Counted from the stretch's first letter, positions 1 through 7,025 are shown. The stretch is 13,474 nt of DNA from Firmicutes bacterium UBA5449 (GCA_002424305.1 DIQZ01000038.1:58034-71507); one strand, 5' to 3'. Made by a program: numbers and translations. Notes: generated by a model from the letters alone, not told the origin.

Positions 1-348
1 GTTACAACAAGATACCCGGTGGGTAGTATTGTCAAAGGCACAGTAACCAAGACTGTTGATTTTGGAGCTTTTGTTCAGTTGGAACCTGGGATTGAAGGCC
101 TTGTGCATATCTCGCAATTGGCTGATAGGAGAGTTGGAAAGCCTGAGGAAGTGGTAAATGCCGGGGATGACATATCAGTAAAAGTCATCAGCGTAAGGCC
201 AAGAGACCATCGAATCGGTTTGAGCTTAAAAGAAGCCCAGTCTGACGAGGAAAAGAGAGTTTACAAAAAGTACGCGGATAAATCTGACAGTCAAAGCCTT
301 ACGTTTGGTGACGTGTTTGGCGATATTTTGAAGAATTCGCAGGAATAA
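1..348 (+). CDS. S1 RNA-binding domain protein, C-terminal part (RpsA-like, 5' truncated)
   Basis: This is the 3' end of a gene that enters the window already in frame, so the GTG at 19 is an internal codon and not a start. The visible 115 residues hold one complete S1 (OB-fold) domain. It begins at about YPVGSIVKGTVTKTVDFGAF, continues through the G-x-EGLVHISQL core and ends at HRIGLSLKEA. A charged tail of about 35 residues follows. S1 domains bind single-stranded RNA, and in Bacillota such proteins are RpsA/YpfD-like or the S1 half of an IspH-S1 fusion (family knowledge). Which of these applies cannot be decided, because the N-terminal part lies outside the window. The gene ends with TAA and is followed 61 bases later by an intrinsic terminator, so it is probably the last gene of the upstream operon. 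Confidence 0.9.
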   Translation, partial: VTTRYPVGSIVKGTVTKTVDFGAFVQLEPGIEGLVHISQLADRRVGKPEEVVNAGDDISVKVISVRPRDHRIGLSLKEAQSDEEKRVYKKYADKSDSQSLTFGDVFGDILKNSQE

Positions 349-409
349 TATAGAACACACTCATCACATAGCATTGGCATTAACATGTGCTGAATGCAAG
401 TAGACATGA

Positions 410-440
410 CGCCGATGGCAAAAACGCCGTCGGCGCTTTT
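410..440 (+). terminator. Intrinsic terminator after the S1-domain gene
   Basis: Bases 410-419 pair with 426-435 in a GC-rich 10-bp stem containing one G-U pair. The loop is six bases (AAAAAC). A CTTTTCTATT tract follows directly. This is a classic Rho-independent terminator and separates the S1 gene from the DUF1614-spoIIP group. Confidence 0.8.
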
Positions 441-536
441 CTATTATCAGTGAAGAATAACCCTTGAGATATAGGGAGAAGCTACTTTCCAGGGTGTGGA
501 AGAGAAACTGTCTCCACAGACGAAGGGGGCTTTGGC
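441..536 (+). other. Leader region before the DUF1614 gene
   Basis: This stretch lies between the terminator and the DUF1614 start. It contains an inverted repeat (TGTGGA 495-500 with TCCACA 513-518) a few bases upstream of the Shine-Dalgarno AAGGGGG at 523-529. I searched for sigma-A, sigma-E and sigma-54 promoter patterns and found no convincing pair of boxes. A promoter is still expected here because the preceding terminator is strong. Confidence 0.35.
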
Positions 537-1181
537 ATGACAGTTGGACTTATTCTCCTGCTTGCCGTAAGTGTCATCATTTTTCTAGGGCTTGCCCACA
601 GGGTTCTTGATAGAATGCACCTCAATGATAAACAAGCCTTGGTAGCCGTATTGCTGATTCTTGCAGGTGGTTTCATTGATATTCCCGTATATCGCGGCAC
701 TCAGATAGTCAGTGTTAATCTTGGGGGATCTGTAATTCCTGTGCTCATTGCCTTGTATGTGTTGGCCCGCGCAGATACCCGTGTTGAAACCGGAAGGGGC
801 ATTTTTTGTGCCGTGGCCACAGGAGTAGCCCTGATTGCAATAACAAAGCTGTTTACATTCGAGGAAGGTAGAACCATAATTGACTCCATATATGTTTTCG
901 GGCTGGCAGCAGGGATAATCGCATACTTAGTCGGTAGATCGAGGCGAGCAGCGTTTGCAGGTGCAGTGTTAGGTGTAGTGTTCCTGGATATTGCACACTT
1001 GGTGGAAGTGGTAATACGGAGGATGCCGGCTACAGTGAACTTGGGCGGAGCCGGAGCATTTGATGCAGTAATAATTGCAGGTATCATAGCTGTAGGGCTT
1101 ACAGAAATATTCGGAGAAGCCATGGAGCGGCTTCAAGGGGGACACATTCCTGATGTATCTGATGATGAATCCGAAGAATAG
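537..1181 (+). CDS. DUF1614 family integral membrane protein
   Basis: This 214-residue hydrophobic protein has about six to seven membrane segments (roughly residues 3-20, 34-50, 62-80, 88-104, 118-132, 138-155 and 175-193). The block LNDKQALVAVLLILAGGFID followed by IPV, and the VNLGGSVIPVLIALYVLARA block, match my recollection of DUF1614. A second VNLGGAGAFDAV segment echoes the first, suggesting an internal repeat or two related half-sites. The biochemical role of the family is unknown to me. The start is ATG with Shine-Dalgarno AAGGGGG (523-529) seven bases upstream. The gene directly precedes spoIIP and the longest spoIIP reading frame overlaps its end, so the two are probably co-transcribed. 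A transport or envelope role is only inferred from the membrane topology. Confidence 0.8.
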   Translation: MTVGLILLLAVSVIIFLGLAHRVLDRMHLNDKQALVAVLLILAGGFIDIPVYRGTQIVSVNLGGSVIPVLIALYVLARADTRVETGRGIFCAVATGVALIAITKLFTFEEGRTIIDSIYVFGLAAGIIAYLVGRSRRAAFAGAVLGVVFLDIAHLVEVVIRRMPATVNLGGAGAFDAVIIAGIIAVGLTEIFGEAMERLQGGHIPDVSDDESEE

Positions 1182-1224
1182 GCAACTCTGTGAACCTTCG
1201 GCCGGGGTTAGGCATGAAGGTCAT

Positions 1225-2283
1225 ATGTATCCGGGGCATCGCCTCTTGTATATGGTTCTTTGGCTGATTACCGCTATTGTCACTTGCAGCGTAGTATTTC
1301 CAGGAAGCGCCTTTGCTGAACTTGAGTTAAGTGACGGTTACTTCACATTGCTTGATGAGGCTGATAAGGAAATTTTTCACACCGCTATTGTGCTTGTTCC
1401 GGGCGACATGTTTATCAGTGAAGATAACAGCGCTTACGAAGTTGTCACAATTGAAGGGCGAGTTGCTCGTGCCAGATTTGTGGAAACAGTCACTTTGGAC
1501 GATAACCATAAGACTTCTGAAAATGCTATGATACAAATTCTATCCGCCTTCGCCAGAGGTTTGAGTGAGTTGTTTCTCGCAAGGCCTCAAACAGGTGGAA
1601 CTGTGGTTCTTTATAACACACATAGTGACGAATCCTATGAGGCTTCAAGTGGTGCGTCATCAAAAGACTGGGGTGATGTCTACAAGGTTGCTGCTGTGTT
1701 TGAACAGGCTCTCAAAAAACACGGTTTTGACGTGGTAAGGTCTACTGCTAATCACAATCCTCATGATGGTGGAGCATACGCTCGTTCGAGGCGAACTTTG
1801 GCCCAGTTACTGAAGGAACAGCCGGTGGCAGCTTTCGACATTCATAGAGACGCTGTGCCTCCTGAAGCTTACAACGCAACTGTATCAGGAGAAGAAGTGA
1901 CGAAAATAACGCTGGTCATAGGGCAACAGAATCAGACCAGAGGACAGAACCTCAATTTCGCAAAGCAACTTAAATCAGCCACTGATTCTAAGAGCCCGGG
2001 TCTCATTAAAGGGATTCTATGGGGCCAAGGGAACTATAATCAAGACATGTTGCCCAGAGCAGCCCTACTGGAAGTCGGTGCCCACACCAACCGCTTGGAA
2101 GAAGCAGAAGCGGCCGTGGGAATGTTCGCATCTTCTATCGCGTCGGTGCTGGCAGCAGCCGCACCCGAAAGCGGTCTCGAACCCGGTTCCCCGGGTAGGT
2201 CTATAGCATGGATCATCGGGATACTGGTCGTAACAGGTGTCGGTTATGTCCTAATAAACTCCGGCAAACGGCAGAAGCAGTAG
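1225..2283 (+). CDS. spoIIP: Stage II sporulation protein P (SpoIIP), septal/engulfment peptidoglycan hydrolase
   Basis: SpoIIP is an amidase/endopeptidase that works with SpoIID and SpoIIM to thin and remove septal peptidoglycan during engulfment (family knowledge). Numbered from ATG 1225, the 352-residue product shows VVLYNTHSDESY (H133), the Y-A-RSRRTL segment, FDIHRDA (H207), the NFAKQLK and PGLIKGI blocks, GNYNQDMLPRAALLEVGAHTN (E283, H287). These are the expected SpoIIP landmarks including the metal-binding histidines. Residues about 7-31 form a signal peptide ending AFA-ELE. Residues about 326-345 form a C-terminal membrane segment with a basic tail. An upstream in-frame ATG at 1153, with AAGGGGG 11-12 bases before it, would add 24 residues and overlap the DUF1614 gene by 29 bases. 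I prefer 1225 because it gives a normal signal-peptide n-region, with GAAGG four bases upstream. Either start is possible. Confidence 0.9.
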   Translation: MYPGHRLLYMVLWLITAIVTCSVVFPGSAFAELELSDGYFTLLDEADKEIFHTAIVLVPGDMFISEDNSAYEVVTIEGRVARARFVETVTLDDNHKTSENAMIQILSAFARGLSELFLARPQTGGTVVLYNTHSDESYEASSGASSKDWGDVYKVAAVFEQALKKHGFDVVRSTANHNPHDGGAYARSRRTLAQLLKEQPVAAFDIHRDAVPPEAYNATVSGEEVTKITLVIGQQNQTRGQNLNFAKQLKSATDSKSPGLIKGILWGQGNYNQDMLPRAALLEVGAHTNRLEEAEAAVGMFASSIASVLAAAAPESGLEPGSPGRSIAWIIGILVVTGVGYVLINSGKRQKQ

Positions 2284-2309
2284 GTTATTGACGTGGGGGT
2301 CCTACGAAC

Positions 2310-2789
2310 TTGAAGGTAATTTATTGCTGCTATGGCAGCTCCCACTCTTCGGTGGTAGCTGCAGCCATCCACCTTGGAAATCTGTCTGCTCAAAGCGTAC
2401 CATGCGCCCAAGATATTTTGAGTCTACCATATTATGATAAAGCAACTACAGATCAACTTGGCACTTGCGCATACATGGGAACTGACGATATGGGATGCGA
2501 TGTCTATATTCTTGGTACGGGTCCTGCAAGGAACATCGTAAAACGTGTCATAGAAAGCGCATTTCAGATCTGTGGTGTGTCACGGGATTCATACATGCTG
2601 ATAGACACCTTGAAACCAATAGGAGTGATTACAAAGATAGGGGGATTCCTCTCCAGAAGGCTGAATCTTACGGGAATTGGGAGACCAATGACTATCTGGG
2701 GCATACGCCGAGCTTATCCTCGCCTTGCATCCATTGTGACGAGAGTCAAATCAGATTCTCGCTATCGGCAAAGAATCTGTCAAGGATGA
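2310..2789 (+). CDS. DUF3189 family protein, function unknown
   Basis: This 159-residue cytoplasmic protein begins MKVIYCCYGSSHSSVVAAAI, the hallmark of DUF3189, which I know mainly from spore-forming Bacillota. A short beta strand leads into a glycine/serine loop with His12, then HLGNL. Further on are LPYYDKATTDQLG and YMGTDDMGCDVYILGTG, also typical of the family. The loop after the first strand resembles a phosphate-binding loop in position, but no standard Walker motif is present and I do not assign an activity. The start is TTG at 2310 with GGGGG (2294-2298) eleven bases upstream, 26 bases after spoIIP. This spacing suggests translation from the same transcript. Family assignment is by recognition of the N-terminal motif. 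Confidence 0.82.
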   Translation: MKVIYCCYGSSHSSVVAAAIHLGNLSAQSVPCAQDILSLPYYDKATTDQLGTCAYMGTDDMGCDVYILGTGPARNIVKRVIESAFQICGVSRDSYMLIDTLKPIGVITKIGGFLSRRLNLTGIGRPMTIWGIRRAYPRLASIVTRVKSDSRYRQRICQG

Positions 2790-2824
2790 GTTTGTGGTGA
2801 CACTACCACAGGTTGGAGATATAT

Positions 2825-2846
2825 GCGCAGTTATGGCGCAGTTATG
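2825..2846 (+). repeat. Tandem 11-bp direct repeat next to the prsA-like promoter
   Basis: The 11-mer GCGCAGTTATG occurs twice head to tail (2825-2835 and 2836-2846). It is followed by GCGG and then the -35 box at 2851. The period is close to one helical turn. Eleven bases is not a multiple of three, which argues against the region being protein-coding. Confidence 0.75.
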
Positions 2847-2850
2847 GCGG

Positions 2851-2879
2851 TTGACACCGGAAACCTGGTATGGTACACT
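2851..2879 (+). promoter_or_regulatory. Sigma-A type promoter for the prsA-like gene
   Basis: A perfect -35 box TTGACA (2851-2856) is separated by 17 bases from a -10 box TACACT (2874-2879). TG at 2871-2872 gives an extended -10 element. Transcription would start near 2885-2887, about 36 bases before the GTG at 2922. This is the closest match to the vegetative consensus that I found in the window. Confidence 0.75.
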
Positions 2880-2921
2880 AAACGCGTTCTTGTGCAGCGT
2901 GTGAAAAGGGAGGAACCAAGG

Positions 2922-3827
2922 GTGAAGAGCAAAAACTCGCTTAGAGTAGTCATTATTCTTGTAGTTGTAGGTCTCGTGGTAATTGGTGCCTTGTGGACTT
3001 ATAATGACCAGAAAACCGTTGCCAGAGTAAACTCAACGGACATCACGTGGAAGCAATTCAATGATGCCCTGAAGAAACAGGGCGGCAGCCAAATGCTTGC
3101 CGGCTTGTTGCGGGACGAACTGATTCAGCAAGGGGCAAACCAGCATGGTATCGAAGTGACCGATGAGGATGTTGAATCTGAGGTAGACAATTTGGCAACC
3201 CACTTCGGATCGTCAGCCGGTCTCGAACAAGCGCTGACCCAGTACGGAATGACTGTTGATGACCTTAAAGGACAGATTAAGAGCACACTATTACTTGAAG
3301 CTATAGCAGCAAAAGATGTGACCATAGAAGAGGAAGAGCTAAAGACCTATTATGATGAGAACAAAGAACAGTATGAAGAACCGGAGCAAGTCAAAGCCAG
3401 GCACATCTTGGTGGCAGATGAAGAAACTGCAAAAAGTGTGTTAAAGAAGCTTGAGACAGGCGAAGATTTTGCAGAGATTGCTAAAGAGATGTCAACGGAC
3501 CCAGGGTCCAAGGAAAAAGGCGGAGACCTTGGATTCTTCGAAAAAGGTATGATGGATCCCTCATTTGAAGAATCTGCTTTCAGCCTTGATATAGGTGAGA
3601 CCAGCCCTCCGGTGAAGTCTATGTTTGGTTATCACATAATCAGAGTTGAGGAGAAGAAACCTGAGAGGCTTCCTCCTTTTGAAGAAGTCCGTGATGATGT
3701 TGTACGGCAAGTTACAAAGCAAAAAGCGAAGTCCACATCTACTGTGTTGATGGAACTGAAAGATGCAGCACAGATTAAGATCAACGATAAAGAGCTGGAA
3801 GAGGCTATTTATAGCATAGTATACTGA
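2922..3827 (+). CDS. PrsA-like membrane-anchored peptidyl-prolyl cis-trans isomerase (parvulin/PPIC type)
   Basis: This is an extracytoplasmic foldase that helps exported proteins fold by isomerising prolyl bonds. The 301-residue product has an N-terminal signal-anchor at residues 8-25. A SurA_N/PrsA-like helical chaperone region spans about 33-150. A parvulin domain spans about 158-245, seen as KARHILV, the GEDFAEIAKEMSTDPGSKEKGGDLGFF block and FGYHIIRVEEKKP. A C-terminal helix follows. There is no lipobox cysteine, so unlike Bacillus PrsA it is probably held by an uncleaved helix. The GTG start at 2922 is chosen because AGGGAGG (2907-2913) lies eight bases upstream and the predicted promoter lies at 2851-2879. 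The longer frame from ATG 2823 would start upstream of the predicted transcript and carry 33 atypical residues. Confidence 0.92.
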   Translation: MKSKNSLRVVIILVVVGLVVIGALWTYNDQKTVARVNSTDITWKQFNDALKKQGGSQMLAGLLRDELIQQGANQHGIEVTDEDVESEVDNLATHFGSSAGLEQALTQYGMTVDDLKGQIKSTLLLEAIAAKDVTIEEEELKTYYDENKEQYEEPEQVKARHILVADEETAKSVLKKLETGEDFAEIAKEMSTDPGSKEKGGDLGFFEKGMMDPSFEESAFSLDIGETSPPVKSMFGYHIIRVEEKKPERLPPFEEVRDDVVRQVTKQKAKSTSTVLMELKDAAQIKINDKELEEAIYSIVY

Positions 3828-3905
3828 TGCCTTGCGCCAAGTGAGGCCCTGCGACCGGAGAAGATGAGTCATATCTGGCTTTTTATGACGCTGTTAGATA
3901 TTATG

Positions 3906-3930
3906 AAGAGGAGGGCTAGTCCCTCCTCTT
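3906..3930 (+). other. Perfect 10-bp hairpin between the prsA-like gene and der
   Basis: AAGAGGAGGG (3906-3915) pairs perfectly with CCCTCCTCTT (3921-3930) around a five-base loop. The sequence after it, GTCATGAACATG, is not T-rich, so it is not a standard intrinsic terminator. It may be a weak or factor-assisted terminator, an mRNA 3' end stabiliser or an attenuator. The 5' arm resembles a Shine-Dalgarno sequence that would be sequestered in the stem. Confidence 0.6.
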
Positions 3931-3934
3931 GTCA

Positions 3935-3965
3935 TGAACATGTATATGCAACTGCAGGTTATAAT
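3935..3965 (+). promoter_or_regulatory. Candidate promoter for the der-plsY-gpsA operon
   Basis: A perfect TATAAT lies at 3960-3965, downstream of the 3906-3930 hairpin. The best -35 candidate, TGAACA at 3935-3940, matches the consensus weakly and would give a long 19-base spacer. The call rests mainly on the -10 box and on position between a hairpin and the next operon. Confidence 0.35.
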
Positions 3966-4026
3966 GAAGACATGGATGAACTCATTATGAATCGAATAAC
4001 GCCTGTGCAAAAAGGGGTGACCTTTC

Positions 4027-5352
4027 ATGGATGGCCCGATAGTGGCTATTGTGGGTAGACCGAACGTAGGTAAATCTGCGCTGTTTAATAGAATCCTAGG
4101 CACACGTCATGCGATTGTTGAGGAAACCCCGGGGGTTACAAGAGACAGAATATATGCACACGCTGAGTGGAGCGGACGAGTTTTCACTCTCATAGACACA
4201 GGCGGTATCCATGCAGCGCCGTCATTTGATTCAATTGAGGAGATGACAATTGCCCAGACTGACATGGCAATCACTGAGGCCGACGTAATTTGGTTTGTGG
4301 TGGATACGGCTTCAGGCTTAATGCCTCATGACCATGATGTTGCCGATGTCTTAAGGAGATCCGGTCGTAAGGTAATAGTTGTGGCGAACAAGGCAGAAGG
4401 GGCTCGTTACGATCACCACGTGGAGTTCTATGCCTTAGGTCTCGGTCAGCCGCACCCTATCTCTGCAACCCATGGAGTAGGCATAGGAGATCTCCTTGAT
4501 GAGACCTTGGAGCTCCTGCCTGATGCTCCTGTTCAATCCTGGGAAGAAGATGCTGAAAATGATACAATAAGATTCGCGGTTCTTGGCCGACCCAACACCG
4601 GTAAATCGTCTCTGGTCAATACTATCCTTGGAGAGGAAAGGGCTATTGTTACAGCAATACCGGGTACCACCAAGGATGCTGTGGATACGCCTTTCATGTG
4701 GAATGATAAGCCTTTTACTATAATAGATACTGCCGGAATTCGGCGAATGTCAAAAATTGACAGTGCCGTAGAGCGCTACAGCGTTTTTCGTGCACTTCGC
4801 GCAGCAGACAGATGTGACGTGGCTCTTGTTGTCATAGATGGCTCAGAAGCACTTGCTTCACAAGATGTAAGGATTGCCGGGTATGTGGAAGAAGCAGGTC
4901 AAGGCATAATCATTGTGCTTAACAAATCTGACCTGCTTACCGAAGGTAGCAAAGAGAGATCTCATCTGGAGAAGCGCGTCAGGACTGAAATGGCATTCAT
5001 ACCATATGCGCCTGTGGTATTCGTATCTGCCCTGAAGAACCAAGGGATTACTACGCTCATGGAAGCTATCGAGAAAGTTGCTTTAAACCACAGAAGACGA
5101 ATTCCAACTCCTGTTCTCAATGACGTCCTGAAAGAGGCCCAATACAGGGTGACGCCACCCCATGACAAAGGCAGGCAGCTGAAAATATATTATGGGACTC
5201 AGGTATCAATAAGCCCACCGTGTTTTGCCCTTTTTATGAATAACCCTGGTTTGATGAATTTCTCCTACAAACGTTATTTGGAAAACATCTTGAGAGAATC
5301 TTTTGAGTTTCAAGGGACACCGCTAAGGTTTCTGCTCCGAAGAAGAGGATAG
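4027..5352 (+). CDS. der: Ribosome-associated double GTPase Der (EngA)
   Basis: Der is an essential GTPase that assists late assembly of the 50S ribosomal subunit. The 441-residue protein has two tandem G domains and a C-terminal KH-like domain (about 356-441). Domain 1 shows GRPNVGKS (10-17), DTGG (57-60) and NKAE (121-124). Domain 2 shows GRPNTGKS (187-194), DTAG (234-237) and NKSD (299-302). The C-terminal stretch FMNNPGLMNFSYKRYLEN is typical of Der. The first NKxD motif has Glu in place of Asp, a variant I recall from other Der proteins, so it need not mean loss of function. The start is ATG 4027 with AAGGGG (4012-4017) nine bases upstream. It heads an operon with plsY 20 bases downstream. 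Length is close to the Bacillus protein. Confidence 0.97.
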   Translation: MDGPIVAIVGRPNVGKSALFNRILGTRHAIVEETPGVTRDRIYAHAEWSGRVFTLIDTGGIHAAPSFDSIEEMTIAQTDMAITEADVIWFVVDTASGLMPHDHDVADVLRRSGRKVIVVANKAEGARYDHHVEFYALGLGQPHPISATHGVGIGDLLDETLELLPDAPVQSWEEDAENDTIRFAVLGRPNTGKSSLVNTILGEERAIVTAIPGTTKDAVDTPFMWNDKPFTIIDTAGIRRMSKIDSAVERYSVFRALRAADRCDVALVVIDGSEALASQDVRIAGYVEEAGQGIIIVLNKSDLLTEGSKERSHLEKRVRTEMAFIPYAPVVFVSALKNQGITTLMEAIEKVALNHRRRIPTPVLNDVLKEAQYRVTPPHDKGRQLKIYYGTQVSISPPCFALFMNNPGLMNFSYKRYLENILRESFEFQGTPLRFLLRRRG

Positions 5353-5372
5353 ACAGGAACGGGGGAGAAATT

Positions 5373-5972
5373 GTGAGGTATGGTTGGCTTCTTACAGCTA
5401 TAGGTTTAAGCTATATCATAGCGTCCATTCCATTCGGTTATATCATAGGCAAAGTATGGAAGGGGGTGGATGTGCAGACAAAGGGTAGTGGCAACATAGG
5501 AGCAACTAATGTCCTCCGAGTATTGGGGTGGGGTCCTGCGCTTCTTGTTCTGTGTTGCGATCTCGGCAAAGGGGCATTAAGCGTGTATTTGGGTATTTTG
5601 GCGTACGGGACGCGCGGCGGAGCCATGTGTGGGATTGCAGCGGCGCTAGGCGGAACGTGCTCTGTGTTCTTGCGGTTTCGAGGTGGCAAAGGTATTGGAG
5701 TCGGCGGCGGCATTGTCCTCGCAGCCATGCCTATGGTAGTGGTGGTGTTGGCACCAATCTGGGCGGGTGTAGTATGGCTTACAAGATATGTATCCCTTGG
5801 ATCAATTGTCGTGGCAGGTCTTGCACCTCTTGCAGCCTACGCACTGAAGTACCCCCCGGAATATGTTATACTTGCTGCTACTGCAGGCGGACTGGCTATA
5901 ATAAAACATCATTCTAATATTAGACGACTGGTTTCCGGAAAAGAAAGAAAGTTAGGAGAGAAAGCTAAGTGA
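5373..5972 (+). CDS. plsY: Acyl-phosphate:glycerol-3-phosphate acyltransferase PlsY
   Basis: PlsY is the membrane enzyme that transfers the acyl group from acyl-phosphate to glycerol-3-phosphate, the first step of phospholipid synthesis in most Gram-positive bacteria. The 199-residue protein has about five to seven membrane segments and the three family motifs: KGSGNIGATNVLR (38-49), FRGGKGIGVGGG (102-113) and KHHSNIRRLVSGKE (178-191). The region before motif 2 reads ALGGTCSVFL (91-100), where most homologues I recall have a GHxxP pattern, so a widely kept histidine appears to be Gly94. The start is GTG with GGGGGAG (5361-5367) five bases upstream. Its TGA overlaps the gpsA GTG by four bases. 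This places the acyltransferase in one transcript with the enzyme that makes its substrate, glycerol-3-phosphate. Confidence 0.95.
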   Translation: MRYGWLLTAIGLSYIIASIPFGYIIGKVWKGVDVQTKGSGNIGATNVLRVLGWGPALLVLCCDLGKGALSVYLGILAYGTRGGAMCGIAAALGGTCSVFLRFRGGKGIGVGGGIVLAAMPMVVVVLAPIWAGVVWLTRYVSLGSIVVAGLAPLAAYALKYPPEYVILAATAGGLAIIKHHSNIRRLVSGKERKLGEKAK

Positions 5973-6997
5973 GAGTAGGGATTATTGGTGCAGGAGGCTG
6001 GGGAACAGCCTTAGCTGTATTAATGGCTGAAGAAGGTTATGTGGTAGACTTGTGGGCGAGAGAACAGGAAGTGACTGATGAAATAACCATATGCCGCACA
6101 AATAACACCTTCTTAGAAGGCATTTCCATACCGGAAAACGTGGGTGCTACCTGTAATATGGAGGAAGTAATTGAGAGAAACCGATTTCTCTTGATGCCGG
6201 TGCCTGCTCAGCATATGCGGAGTGTGATTAGGAAAGCCCGACCATTTCTCACAAAGAAGCACGTCCTAATTCATGCAGCCAAGGGTATTGAAGAAGGAAC
6301 TTTAATGCGAATGTCAGAGGTAATAACACAAGAGCTCCCTGGTGAACTCGCCAATAACATAGGTGTCATTTCAGGTCCGAGTCATGCTGAAGAAGTAGCT
6401 CGCAAAGTCCCCACTGCAATTGTTGCTGCTTCTTGTCATGAACCCGTCGCTAAGAGGGCTCAAGAAATGCTCATGTGCTCGACTTTAAGGGTTTACACAA
6501 GTGGTGACATAATCGGAGTGGAACTCGGGGGTGCCTTGAAGAATGTAATTGCCCTCGGCACCGGAGTTTCTGACGGCCTCGGATTTGGCGACAATACACG
6601 AGCTGCCCTTATGACACGGGGTATTGCAGAGATGGTTAGGCTTGGTACTGCTCTTGGTGCCAATCCCATGACTTTTGCAGGTCTTTCAGGTATGGGTGAC
6701 GTAATAGTGACATGTATGAGTATGTACTCAAGGAACAGGAGAGCCGGGATGGAAATAGCCCATGGTAAAAGTGTTACCGGTGTAATAGGCTCCACAAGTA
6801 TGGTTGTGGAAGGGATTTCCACTACCGGGGCAGCAGTGGCTTTGTCAGAGAATTGTGATGTAGAGATGCCCATTGCATCTAAACTGCATTCTGTTCTTTT
6901 CTCAGGATTGGATCCACGAAAAGCAGTGGAAGACTTGATGCTTAGAATGCCTGTTCCTGAAACCAGACTGAAGTTTGAAAACACTACAGAGCAGTGA
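5969..6997 (+). CDS. gpsA: Glycerol-3-phosphate dehydrogenase [NAD(P)+] GpsA
   Basis: GpsA reduces dihydroxyacetone phosphate to sn-glycerol-3-phosphate, the substrate of PlsY. The 342-residue cytoplasmic protein begins MRVGIIGAGGWGTALA with the GxGxxG dinucleotide-binding loop at 7-12. It carries HAAKGIEEG (K105), GPSHAEEVA (136-144), VELGGALKNVIALGTGVSDG (catalytic-type lysine K191) and GFGDNTRAALMTRG (205-218), all GpsA signatures. The start is GTG, with AGGAGAG (5954-5960) eight bases upstream, and it overlaps plsY by four bases, indicating translational coupling. In Bacillus subtilis gpsA lies shortly upstream of spoIVA. Here the next genes are a zinc-ribbon protein and a HEAT-repeat protein, and spoIVA is not in the window. 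Confidence 0.97.
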   Translation: MRVGIIGAGGWGTALAVLMAEEGYVVDLWAREQEVTDEITICRTNNTFLEGISIPENVGATCNMEEVIERNRFLLMPVPAQHMRSVIRKARPFLTKKHVLIHAAKGIEEGTLMRMSEVITQELPGELANNIGVISGPSHAEEVARKVPTAIVAASCHEPVAKRAQEMLMCSTLRVYTSGDIIGVELGGALKNVIALGTGVSDGLGFGDNTRAALMTRGIAEMVRLGTALGANPMTFAGLSGMGDVIVTCMSMYSRNRRAGMEIAHGKSVTGVIGSTSMVVEGISTTGAAVALSENCDVEMPIASKLHSVLFSGLDPRKAVEDLMLRMPVPETRLKFENTTEQ

Positions 6998-7025
6998 AGT
7001 TGTAGACTGAGATCATTATCATAGC

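Noticed and set aside
371..390. Possible sigma-54 -24/-12 site TTGGCA...TGCTG upstream of DUF1614
   Set aside because: The GG and GC elements are eleven bases apart instead of ten, and the site lies upstream of the terminator at 410-440.
2495..2800. 101-codon frame inside the DUF3189 gene
   Set aside because: It is an alternate-frame reading of a well-supported gene, with no ribosome binding site of note and no recognisable motif.
2793..2810. Hairpin TGTGGT/ACCACA just after the DUF3189 stop as a terminator
   Set aside because: Only six base pairs, and followed by GGTTGG rather than a T-run, so not convincing as an intrinsic terminator.
3864..4058. Open frame of 64 codons between the prsA-like gene and der
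   Set aside because: It runs through the 10-bp hairpin and the TATAAT box, overlaps the start of der in another frame, has a composition unlike its neighbours and resembles no family I know.
6493..6984. Long minus-strand open frame (163 codons) opposite gpsA
   Set aside because: It lies fully within gpsA, which has intact motifs. The minus-strand product is low in complexity and has no family features, so it looks like a codon-bias shadow.
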